Positions 7,418 through 16,600 of a stretch of DNA of 64,000 bases are shown here, piece after piece (the stretch's first letter is position 1; each line of letters starts with the position of its first letter). The translations under genes were made by a program, and so were the position numbers. Origin of the DNA: Amphritea atlantica (GTDB taxonomy: Bacteria; Pseudomonadota; Gammaproteobacteria; Pseudomonadales; Balneatricaceae); assembly GCF_018860855.1 (NCBI RefSeq), contig NZ_JAHKQE010000023.1:186001-250000 (forward strand), written 5' to 3'. Below the pieces are notes generated by a model. The model saw only the letters and a program-made list of their open reading frames with translations, did not search any database and was not told the origin of the DNA.

Positions 7418-9994
7418 TTAACTGTTATGTTGTTCCGCTAATAACAGCGTGAAATCTGCAGCGGGTAGAGGTCGGCTAAAATAGTAACCCTGCGCACAGT
7501 GGCATCCCATCGCCGTCAACATAGCCGCCTGTTCAGCATCTTCGATACCTTCAGCAATCACGTTTAGATTCAAGTTGGTTGCGAGCGCGATAATCGATTT
7601 TGTAATCGCTTGATCGTTCTTATCATTCACTAGGTCATTCACGAAAGCTCGATCAATTTTTAAAGTATCCGCCGGCAGATGCTTCAGATAACTCAAACTG
7701 GAATAACCCGTACCAAAATCATCAATACTGATCGACACACCCAAGGCTCGAAGCTGTGCCAACACACGAATAGCCGCTTCAACATCGCCCATAATCATAC
7801 TTTCTGTTATTTCAAAATCGATCTTAGCGCTATCAACTTTCTGCTCATGCATAATGCCTTCAATCTGCTGACAAAGATCTTTCTGCTGAAACTGTCGCAC
7901 CGACAGGTTGATCGCCATATTTTTCAACCAAGGATACTGCTCTGACCATTGCTTCATCTGCCGGCAGGCTTCCTCGATGACCCACTCACCGATATCCATG
8001 ATCAACCCAGTTTCTTCCGCCAGAGGAATAAACTCAAGCGGCGAAACGATCCCCATCTCTGGATGTTGCCAACGAATCAATGCTTCTATGCCATAAATTT
8101 CGTTCGTTTTAAGATTCACTTTAGGTTGGTAATAGAGTAGAAACTGCTGTTCTTCGAGCGCCTTACGTAACGCTTCCTCGAGCTGTAGTTTACGTAACAC
8201 TTGATCGCGAATATCCTTGGTATGGAATTGAAAAGCGTTCCGGCCAAGGTTTTTAGACTGATACATAGCGCTATCCGCGTTTTGAATGAGCGTTTCAGCC
8301 ACGTCTGAATCTTCAGGACAAATGCTGATGCCGATACTGCTGGTAATACTCAGATCATAACCATCGATGATGTAAGGCTGTTTGATAATAAATAACAGTT
8401 TCTCAGCAATATTCGACAGATCAAGCATATGTTCAAAATCAGAGATAACCACCACAAACTCATCGCCGCCAAAACGAGACACCACGTCATCTTCTCTCAG
8501 TTGAAAGGAGATTCGCTCGCCCACCATCTGAAGTAGCTTATCGCCCGTTGAATGCCCCAATGAGTCATTAATGATCTTAAACTGGTCTAGATCGAGAAAC
8601 AGCACCGCCGCTTTAGTGTTATTACGCCGAGAATCGGCAATCACCTGCTCTAAACGATCATTCAGTAAGCTTCGATTAGGTAGCCCAGTCAAATCATCAT
8701 GGGTTGCCATAAAGGCTAAACGGTTCGTTTCTCGCTCTAAATCGTCATTCATCATATCTAACGCCAGTGCGAGTTCAGTCATCTCATGACTTCCCCAATT
8801 GGCGACGGGCTCAGGCTTAAGCCCAATCGCAAAAAGACGTGTGCGTAACACTAACTGCTCAATGGGCTTGGAGATCACTTTTCGTACAGCAGTATTAATA
8901 ACTAAACTGATCGCTATCGCCGTGAGCACAAAGAAAAGTGCCGCAACATAAACCACTTTCAACAAGTTTTTTAACATGTCATCGGTAGGAATTAAGTGGA
9001 TATAATCCCAATCCATTGGTTGCAGTGATAAGCCTATCGCCTGATAGGACTTTCCCTGCAGTGTCACTTCCCCCATCAGGCTAGCCGAATCGGTCATCTG
9101 TCGAGACAGCAAGGCTAATAAGCCAGATTCTTGTGGATCGATTGAGAACTGCTCCACACTCCCCTCTAACTCCTCTTGCCACGGCCCCGCTAGGATAAAG
9201 CCCCCTTGGTTATCCCTTAATATATGTTGCTCTCCCTCAAACCGGTCCCCCATACCTTGAATCAGGGTAAATAGCCGGTTTAACTGTACATCCTGTCCCA
9301 ATGTACCAACCCACTCTCCATCAATATCTAATGGATGAACGGCGCTTACGATCCAAGCCCCTGACACGGGATCAAACAGAGGTGAGGTCCACTTTATGCT
9401 CCGCTCGGGATTACGCTCAGGCGATGCCAGCGTCATCCACTCGGTCATCGTGTAATCCGTTGTGGGCGTCATCAAATAGACAAAATTTTGAAAATACTGA
9501 TCAAAAATCAGCTCACTGCGTTGAGGACCTAAAAACCAGATATTACTGAAGGTTTTTTCACTATGCGTCGCCACGCCGAAAGATTCGAATATATTGAACA
9601 ACCGGCCATAAAAACGTTTGCTCTCTTCGGTTAAAGGGTAATTCGGCGGTAAAAATAGGCCCGCGTCGATACTACCGTCATAGGTATCTTTATTATTGCG
9701 CCACGCACCATCGGCTGAAATAGCCATGCGTTTATCGAATCGAGCGATCTCTTTATCACCCGCATCCACCAGTTGCCGATTAATAAGCAGATCGAGCTTC
9801 GCCAGATTCGTCGCAAAGATCGATAAATCAGACGAAAAATTATCGGCGGTAATCTGAATATAATCCCGATGTTGCGCTAGTTCTGTTGCTAACAGCTCTT
9901 TTTTCGCTGCATAGTAAAAAGTTAATAATGCGGGCAGTAATACCGCTAATGAGCTTAAGATAACAATCCAGCTCATCTTTCTGGAAACATTCAT
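7418..9994 (-). CDS. Membrane sensor GGDEF-EAL protein with periplasmic Cache-like domain
   Basis: 858 residues. A transmembrane helix (about 8-29), a periplasmic sensor of about 300 residues with Cache-like features (WTSPLFDPVSGAWIVSAVHP, GEWVGTLGQDVQL), a second helix (about 345-368), a HAMP-like linker, then GGDEF and EAL domains. The diguanylate cyclase site is intact (RFGGDEFVVV, near residue 506, with DLDQFKIINDSLGH). The phosphodiesterase site is also intact (IEALIRWQHP near 634, IDDFGTGYSSLSYL, DTLKIDRAFV). It should make and/or degrade cyclic di-GMP in response to a periplasmic ligand. Which activity dominates cannot be told. Single gene, convergent with the lipoprotein gene. Confidence 0.93.
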   Translation of the reverse strand: MNVSRKMSWIVILSSLAVLLPALLTFYYAAKKELLATELAQHRDYIQITADNFSSDLSIFATNLAKLDLLINRQLVDAGDKEIARFDKRMAISADGAWRNNKDTYDGSIDAGLFLPPNYPLTEESKRFYGRLFNIFESFGVATHSEKTFSNIWFLGPQRSELIFDQYFQNFVYLMTPTTDYTMTEWMTLASPERNPERSIKWTSPLFDPVSGAWIVSAVHPLDIDGEWVGTLGQDVQLNRLFTLIQGMGDRFEGEQHILRDNQGGFILAGPWQEELEGSVEQFSIDPQESGLLALLSRQMTDSASLMGEVTLQGKSYQAIGLSLQPMDWDYIHLIPTDDMLKNLLKVVYVAALFFVLTAIAISLVINTAVRKVISKPIEQLVLRTRLFAIGLKPEPVANWGSHEMTELALALDMMNDDLERETNRLAFMATHDDLTGLPNRSLLNDRLEQVIADSRRNNTKAAVLFLDLDQFKIINDSLGHSTGDKLLQMVGERISFQLREDDVVSRFGGDEFVVVISDFEHMLDLSNIAEKLLFIIKQPYIIDGYDLSITSSIGISICPEDSDVAETLIQNADSAMYQSKNLGRNAFQFHTKDIRDQVLRKLQLEEALRKALEEQQFLLYYQPKVNLKTNEIYGIEALIRWQHPEMGIVSPLEFIPLAEETGLIMDIGEWVIEEACRQMKQWSEQYPWLKNMAINLSVRQFQQKDLCQQIEGIMHEQKVDSAKIDFEITESMIMGDVEAAIRVLAQLRALGVSISIDDFGTGYSSLSYLKHLPADTLKIDRAFVNDLVNDKNDQAITKSIIALATNLNLNVIAEGIEDAEQAAMLTAMGCHCAQGYYFSRPLPAADFTLLLAEQHNS

Positions 9995-10477
9995 TACTAG
10001 CGGTACTCAATTAGATTTGAACCTTACATTTTAGACTAACTTCTCTGCACTATGGCGTAGACATCCCCAATATGGTGCCTTGTAGCACAGTTTGGACTGA
10101 GCGATGCATCTAAAGGCATCATCTTGATGCCACACAAGCGCGAGCGGCGCTTACAAAAAGCGCACAGTCCCTGCAGACAAAAAGGTTTTATAGCAGGCTC
10201 CACCACTCGAACAACAGGCAATCGAGAGTTATAAAATGAAGATTGATTAGCCAACGGCCTACATCCCATTTTTTGCAACGTAGTGATGTATATATATCAA
10301 TATACGCAAGATTGGTTTTTCTATAGAGTAGCCCTATTAAATTTCAGTCGGGCTGTCTGTATAATGTCCGCCTGCCTGATTTTGAGCCTTGCCGGAAATG
10401 TTGTACCTGCTAGGTAAATGAACAGAATTTTCAGTCACCGCCCTCGGCTATGACTTAATTAACCGGAACTATCAGAT
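9995..10477. other. Intergenic region upstream of ilvC
   Basis: 483 bp with no convincing gene. An 80-codon minus-strand frame (10278-10036) has several Cys but only a TTG start and no ribosome-binding site. The ilvC-proximal half carries a promoter-like TATAAT at 10360. No leader peptide with runs of Val, Ile or Leu codons was seen. Confidence 0.5.
10337..10365 (+). promoter_or_regulatory. Candidate ilvC promoter
   Basis: Perfect -10 box TATAAT at 10360-10365 with a weak -35 (TTAAAT) 17 bp upstream. The implied leader to the ilvC ATG is about 105 nt, long enough for regulation in the RNA. Confidence 0.5.
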
Positions 10478-11953
10478 ATGTCTAATAACTACTTCAACAC
10501 GCTGCCACTGCGTGAGCAACTGGAACAACTGGGCAAATGCCGCTTCATGTCTATGGACGAGTTCAGCGATGGCGTTGACGCTCTGAAAGGCAAAAAAATG
10601 GTTGTTATCGGTTGTGGTGCTCAAGGCCTGAACCAGGGTCTAAACCTGCGCGACAGTGGCCTCGATGTTTCTTACGCTTTGCGTGAAGCAGCCATCGCTG
10701 AAAAGCGTCAGTCTTGGAAAAACGCGACTGAGAATGGTTTTGTTGTAGGTACTTATCAAGAACTGATCCCTACCGCTGATGTTGTGCTTAACCTGACACC
10801 TGATAAGCAGCACACGCCGGTTGTTAACGCTATTATGCCTCTGATGAAAGAAGGCGCTTGCCTGTCTTACTCTCACGGTTTCAACATCGTTGAAGAAGGT
10901 ATGAAAGTCCGTGAAGACCTGACCGTTATCATGGTTGCACCTAAGTGCCCTGGTTCTGAAGTACGTGCTGAATATGTACGTGGCTTCGGTGTACCGACGC
11001 TGATCGCTGTTCACGAAGATAACGATCCTAAAGGTGAAGGCTTAGCACTGGCTAAGGCTTATGCCGTTGGTACCGGTGGCCATAAAGCGGGCGTACTGAT
11101 GTCCTCTTTCATCGCTGAAGTTAAGTCTGACCTGATGGGTGAACAGACGATTCTTTGCGGTATGCTTCAGACAGGCTCCCTACTTTGCTTCGACAAAATG
11201 GTTGAAGAAGGTATTGATCCGGGTTACGCATCTAAGCTGATTCAGTATGGTTGGGAAACCATCACTGAAGCGCTGAAATACGGCGGCGTAACTAACATGC
11301 TGGATCGTCTGTCTAACCCAGCTAAAATCAAAGCATTCGATCTGGCTGAAGAGATGAAACAGATCATGCGTCCGCTGTACAACAAGCATCAAGATGACAT
11401 CATCGATGGCACCTTCTCTCGCACTATGATGGAAGACTGGGCTAATGATGATAAGAACCTGCTGGGATGGCGTGCAGAAACCGCTGAAACAGCGTTCGAA
11501 AAAACGCCTGCCGGCGATGTAGAGATCTCCGAGCAAGAATACTTCGATAACGGTATCCTGATGGTTGCTATGGTGAAAGCGGGTGTTGAACTTGCTTTCG
11601 AAACCATGACGGCTGCAGGCATCATCCCTGATTCCGCTTACTACGAATCACTGCACGAAACACCGCTGATCGCTAACACCATTGCCCGTAAGAAACTGTA
11701 CGAGATGAACGCGACTATCTCTGATACAGCGGAATACGGCTGCTACCTGTACAACCACGCATGCTTGCCACTGCTGGCTGACTTCATGAAAGACATTAAA
11801 ACCGACGTTATCGGTAAAGGTCTGGAACTGGACGACACTGGCGTCGACAACGCTCGCTTGATCGAAGTTAACGCTGCCCTGCGTTCACACCCGGTTGAAG
11901 CGATCGGTTCGGTTCTGCGTGGCCACATGGCTGACATGAAGAAGATCGTTTAA
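10478..11953 (+). CDS. ilvC: Ketol-acid reductoisomerase IlvC, class II
   Basis: NADPH-dependent isomeroreductase of isoleucine and valine synthesis, converting acetolactate and acetohydroxybutyrate into the dihydroxy acids. At 491 residues it has exactly the length of the E. coli-type class II enzyme, with an internally duplicated knotted C-terminal domain. The Rossmann motif is [20 protein letters not shown] (about 41-60). Catalytic-region motifs include [30 protein letters not shown] and [12 protein letters not shown]. Codon use is strongly biased, as expected for high expression. It is followed by a strong terminator, so it is monocistronic and separate from ilvBN. Very confident. Confidence 0.98.
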   Translation: MSNNYFNTLPLREQLEQLGKCRFMSMDEFSDGVDALKGKKMVVIGCGAQGLNQGLNLRDSGLDVSYALREAAIAEKRQSWKNATENGFVVGTYQELIPTADVVLNLTPDKQHTPVVNAIMPLMKEGACLSYSHGFNIVEEGMKVREDLTVIMVAPKCPGSEVRAEYVRGFGVPTLIAVHEDNDPKGEGLALAKAYAVGTGGHKAGVLMSSFIAEVKSDLMGEQTILCGMLQTGSLLCFDKMVEEGIDPGYASKLIQYGWETITEALKYGGVTNMLDRLSNPAKIKAFDLAEEMKQIMRPLYNKHQDDIIDGTFSRTMMEDWANDDKNLLGWRAETAETAFEKTPAGDVEISEQEYFDNGILMVAMVKAGVELAFETMTAAGIIPDSAYYESLHETPLIANTIARKKLYEMNATISDTAEYGCYLYNHACLPLLADFMKDIKTDVIGKGLELDDTGVDNARLIEVNAALRSHPVEAIGSVLRGHMADMKKIV

Positions 11954-11990
11954 TAACGACCTCACCTGTGATGAATAACAGGTAGATGAA

Positions 11991-12020
11991 GGCCAGGACT
12001 AATCTCCTGGCCTTTTTTTT
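11991..12020 (+). terminator. Rho-independent terminator of ilvC
   Basis: Perfect 8-bp stem GGCCAGGA / TCCTGGCC with a 6-nt loop, followed by eight T residues. Confidence 0.93.
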
Positions 12021-12058
12021 AGCGTTTAAAAACAACCCAACACAGACTTCGGATCGCT

Positions 12059-13495
12059 ATGAATATTCGCCTCGATAACCTCACCGTAAACTTTGATGAC
12101 CGCTTTCAGCTAGATGAGATCAACTGGCAATTGGATGATACCCAGCACTGGGTGATTACCGGCACAAACGGTGCGGGTAAATCAGCATTGGCTGCTATTT
12201 TAGCGGGCGCTGGCGATATCGTTAGCGGTTCAATGAGCGGCATTCCAGCGAAAGTAGGCCTAGTATCCTTCGAAGCACAGGCGGAACTCATTGAGCGGGA
12301 ACGCAAAAAAGACGACGCCGATATTATGGATGTTATCGCCGAAGGCACACCAGTGCATGAGATACTTCATGAAGGCGACCGCAATCCAGCGTTGATCCAA
12401 CAACTGGTCACGATGTTCAAGCTAGAATCTCTGCTCGAACGTGCATTCCGTAAGTTATCCACCGGTGAATCCCGCAAGGTGATGCTGATTCGGGCGTTAG
12501 CTAGTGAGCCAGACCTATTAATACTCGATGAACCCTTCGACGGACTCGACGCTCATACCCTAGAGATGCTGCAACAGTATCTGCTCGGTTTAGTCGAAAC
12601 CGTCCCGATGATCCTAGTGCTTAACCGCTTTGATGAGTTTCCCGATTTCATCACCCATATTGCCTATGTCGATCAGGGCCGCTTACAACACCAGATCGAT
12701 CGCCATGACTCACAAGCCTATAACGAGCTATATCATCTGTTACACCTGAAAACCACCGAACTTCAAGTGCCGCCCACCGACAGTGATACCGCCCTACCAC
12801 CGCTTGACCCAACCCAGCCCCTAGTGCGACTGAATAAAATTAATGTAACTTACGACGGTCATCGTATTATCGATTCACTCGACTGGACCATCGAGCCCAA
12901 TCAACATTGGCAACTCAGCGGCCCTAACGGCAGTGGCAAAACCTGCCTGCTGTCACTGATTACCGGCGACCATCCTCAGTGTTATGTAAACGATATTTTT
13001 GTCTTCGGTTTTCAGCGCGGCAACGGCGAAAGCATCTGGCAGATAAAGCAGTTTATCGGCTATGTCTCAACCGCCTTACAGTGGGAGTACAAAGTGGGCA
13101 CCGGCCTGCGAAATGTCATTATTTCAGGCTTCTATGACAGCATTGGTCTATACACTAAAGCTACCGATCGGCAGAAGCAGATCGCCGATGAATGGTTGGC
13201 ACTATTGGGCATGAGCGATCGAGCCGACACCCCGTTCAACAAGCTATCCTACGGTGATCAGCGGCTCTTACTCATCGCCAGAGCCATGGTAAAACATCCA
13301 CCCTTGTTGATTTTGGATGAACCCTGCCTAGGCCTAGATGATATGAACCGCCAACTGGTGCTCGCCTTGATCGAGAAGATCTGCGCTGGCAGCGAAACTT
13401 CCGTGCTCTATGTTAACCACCATGCCGAAGATAAAATTAAGGGCATCGATAACTATCTTGCCTTAGAAAAACGCGAGCCTGACAGCAGTAAATAG
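12059..13495 (+). CDS. modF: ModF-like tandem ABC ATPase
   Basis: 478 residues with two ATP-binding cassettes and no membrane domain. First cassette: Walker A GTNGAGKSAL, signature LSTGESRKVM, Walker B LLILDEPFDGLD. Second cassette: GPNGSGKTCL, LSYGDQRLLL, LLILDEPCLGLD and the switch His in VNHHAED. The order, length and segments such as VLNRFDEFPDFI and SLITGDHPQCY match E. coli ModF (490 residues). ModF was first linked to molybdate transport, but its true role is unclear. No modABC genes are near, so it is not part of a transporter operon here. The ATG lies 39 bp after the ilvC terminator. It ends in its own terminator. Confidence 0.85.
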   Translation: MNIRLDNLTVNFDDRFQLDEINWQLDDTQHWVITGTNGAGKSALAAILAGAGDIVSGSMSGIPAKVGLVSFEAQAELIERERKKDDADIMDVIAEGTPVHEILHEGDRNPALIQQLVTMFKLESLLERAFRKLSTGESRKVMLIRALASEPDLLILDEPFDGLDAHTLEMLQQYLLGLVETVPMILVLNRFDEFPDFITHIAYVDQGRLQHQIDRHDSQAYNELYHLLHLKTTELQVPPTDSDTALPPLDPTQPLVRLNKINVTYDGHRIIDSLDWTIEPNQHWQLSGPNGSGKTCLLSLITGDHPQCYVNDIFVFGFQRGNGESIWQIKQFIGYVSTALQWEYKVGTGLRNVIISGFYDSIGLYTKATDRQKQIADEWLALLGMSDRADTPFNKLSYGDQRLLLIARAMVKHPPLLILDEPCLGLDDMNRQLVLALIEKICAGSETSVLYVNHHAEDKIKGIDNYLALEKREPDSSK

Positions 13496-13523
13496 TCTGA
13501 TAGACCATCAACAAGAAATATAA

Positions 13524-13550
13524 AAAAGCCCAGCAACTAGCTGGGCTTTT
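13524..13550. terminator. Bidirectional terminator between modF and the 1678-residue gene
   Basis: Perfect 11-bp inverted repeat AAAAGCCCAGC / GCTGGGCTTTT with a 5-nt loop. The A-run and T-run on both sides suit termination in both directions, and the two flanking genes converge. Confidence 0.88.
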
Positions 13551-13675
13551 AATGGCAGAAAATTCGAACACACGATAAAACGATCAATACAGTTGAAATA
13601 GCTGTTTATCTTCTCTTTATTAAAAACAACTTAGGATAATAAAAATCGCCTTGATACCCAATAACCTTCATTGTA

Positions 13676-16600
13676 TTAATCTTCGACGACTCTCTTATCA
13701 TCCAACTGCAAATAATCGACTATTTTACCGATAGGTTCAGGCGTTTTGAAATAGAACCCTTGAACAAAATCACAGTTATGTTTCGCGACAAAATCAAATT
13801 GCTCTTTTGTTTCGACTCCTTCAGCCACCGTTTTTAAGCCTAATGCTCTGGCAATGGAAATAGTTGCCTTCACAACCTCTTCCGATTTATCGACCTCGCC
13901 GATTCTAGAAATAAAGGAACGGTCTATTTTCAATATATCGAAAGGCTTATTAATCAAATAACCTAAGTTTGAATAACCCGTACCAAAATCATCCATTGAA
14001 AAAGCGACGTTTAACTTTTTATATCGCTCTAAATGCTTTTGGTTTTTATCATTCGACAAAATAACCTTTCTTTCTGTAATCTCTAGCGAAATCGAACTAC
14101 CATCAATTTTGAACTGCTGCAGGTAGTTTTTAAACGTATAAAACAACGAATCAGATTCTAAATCTTTCAAAGAAAAGTTAATCGCAATTTTGCATTTATA
14201 ATGATTTATCATCTTCAAATCATTAATGGTCGTCATCACTTTAAAGACGACATACTTGGTAATCTCAGTAATCAGATCAGATTCTTCAGCCAGAGGAATA
14301 AACTTATTCGGCAGTACTAAGCCAAGTTTAGGGTGATTCCACCTGATTAACGCTTCAAGGTGCGAAACCTTCATCGTTTCTAAATCGATAATTGGCTGAT
14401 AATAAACTTCAAACTGATCATTGCTTAATCCTTCTCTGATGGAGCTTTCCATAGAAGCCTTCTCAAACGCAAAGGAGGAAAGCTCTTGCGAAATATAGCG
14501 GTACATATTTCGACCATTCTCTTTTGCATCATACATGGCAATATCAGCTTGACGAATCAACTCGTCAGCGGAATGACCATCGTTTGGATAGATACTAATA
14601 CCAATACTCGCACCAACGGTGATTTTATGTTCGTCGACAGTGATCTCTTCTTTAACTGACTGAATGAGATTAAGCGCGACTTTCGAGGCATTCAAGGCAG
14701 AATCTAAGTCCTGAATAATAATAATAAATTCATCGCCTCCCACTCGAGCAACGGTGTCACCTGAACGTAAAACACTCGACAATCGCTTAGAGACTTCAAT
14801 CAAGACAGAATCACCAACATTATGACCCATGCCGTCGTTAACCACTTTGAAACGATCCAAATCAACAAACAAAACCGCTATTTGCTTTTTAGAGCGACGC
14901 GACTCCTGCAAAGCATGTTCAAGTCGATCCGCTAACAGCGTACGATTAGGTAAGCCTGTTAACGAGTCATGATTAGCAAGATACTGTATCTTATCCTGTG
15001 ATTGCTTAATGACCGAAATATCAGTGATAACACCTATATATTGGACGATATATCCACTTTCATCCTTAACGGCACTGATATTAAGAAAAACAGGAAACAG
15101 ATCACCGTTTTTAGCTTTATTAATAACTTCGCCGGACCAAAATCCACTCTGCTTATATGACCGCTCCATCTCACTGTAGAATTCAGAGCTGTGTTGATCA
15201 GATTTTAGCAAGCCAATCTTTTTCCCTTTCACTTCATCAAAGGTATAGCCTGTAATATTTTCAAATGCAGGGTTAACATTAATAATTCTTGTTGTTTTAT
15301 CGGTTATAACAATACTTTCTTGAGTGGTATTGAAAACCATTCTGGCTTGAGCACTATCTAAGGTTGATTGCTTCTGACTGTTAATATCCTCAATTACTGA
15401 GATAAAATATAAGGGTTCGTTTTTATCTCTAACAATAGCGACATACAGCATTGCCCAGAAAAGCTCACCATCTTTTTTGTAATAGCGCTTTTCCATTTTA
15501 TATGAATTACGTTTACCACTGATCAACTCTTGCACGAGTTCTAAATCTTGTTTTAGATCTTCGGGATAAGTAATATCTTGGAAAGTAAGAGGCAACAACT
15601 CTTCCTGGGTATATCCCAACATATGGGATAACGCGCTGTTAACAGAAATCCAGGTACCATCTAAAGAAACATGACCGATACCAATATTGGCATTATCAAA
15701 GGTTGCTTTATACTTCTGCTGACTCAATGATAGTTCAGCGAGCGCTTGCCTCTCTTTCGATATATCTGAGGCAAAAGACCATATTTGGGTATGCCCTAAC
15801 TCATCTCGGCTGAGATAATCTTCTACATTGAGTATCGTCGTAACGCCTTCATCAGATGTGAGTTCTATAATATAAGGGCCGAAGGTTCCCTTCTCAGTCA
15901 GTTCCTTCTGCCGATTTAAAAAGCGGGTACTATCTTCAATAGGGTATAAGTCAAACCAGTTTTTAACTAACAATTGTTCTCTTGTTAGCCCGGTATAAGT
16001 TTGCATCGCATGATTCGTTTTCAGAATCATACCTTGTAAATTGGTAATAATGACACCGTCATGTATATTTTCTAAAACAGATTCATAACGACGATTGAGG
16101 GCACCGTGTTTCTCTTTAATGGTGGTATTCTCATTAAACATCTCTTTAAGCTCTGCGTATGCAGTCTGAAGCTCTTCATTGGTCGATTGAAGCTCTTCAT
16201 TACTGGTTTCCATCTCCTCATTGGTCGCCTGCAACTCTTCATTGGCACTTTGCAGCTCTTCGTTGGATGATTGCAGCTCTTCATTCGAGGTTTCTAACTC
16301 CTCAACCAGCGTCTGCATATGCTCTTTCGTACGTTGCAATTCAAACTCTAACTCGTGGGTTGAGGAAGACACCACGACATCATTAGAATTTGAATTAATT
16401 AATGGCAAATCTAGAACCGAAATACTCTGAAAATAAAACAGGTACATCTGGTTACGCCCATTTAGAATAGGCACTAAATGAACCTTGATCAATCTAGCCT
16501 CGCCATTTTTTTGCGGCAACGGTATATAGCTACTCGAGTTAACACCCGAGCCTCGTTTAGCTTCACTAAACAGTTTTCTTAAATCAATCGCTAAACGAGA

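Noticed and set aside
10036-10278. 80-codon Cys-containing minus-strand frame upstream of ilvC
   Set aside because: TTG start with no ribosome-binding site and no recognisable family; kept only as a remote possibility.
16159-16430. Plus-strand frames in the coiled-coil region
   Set aside because: They are by-products of the 21-bp repeats on the opposite strand.
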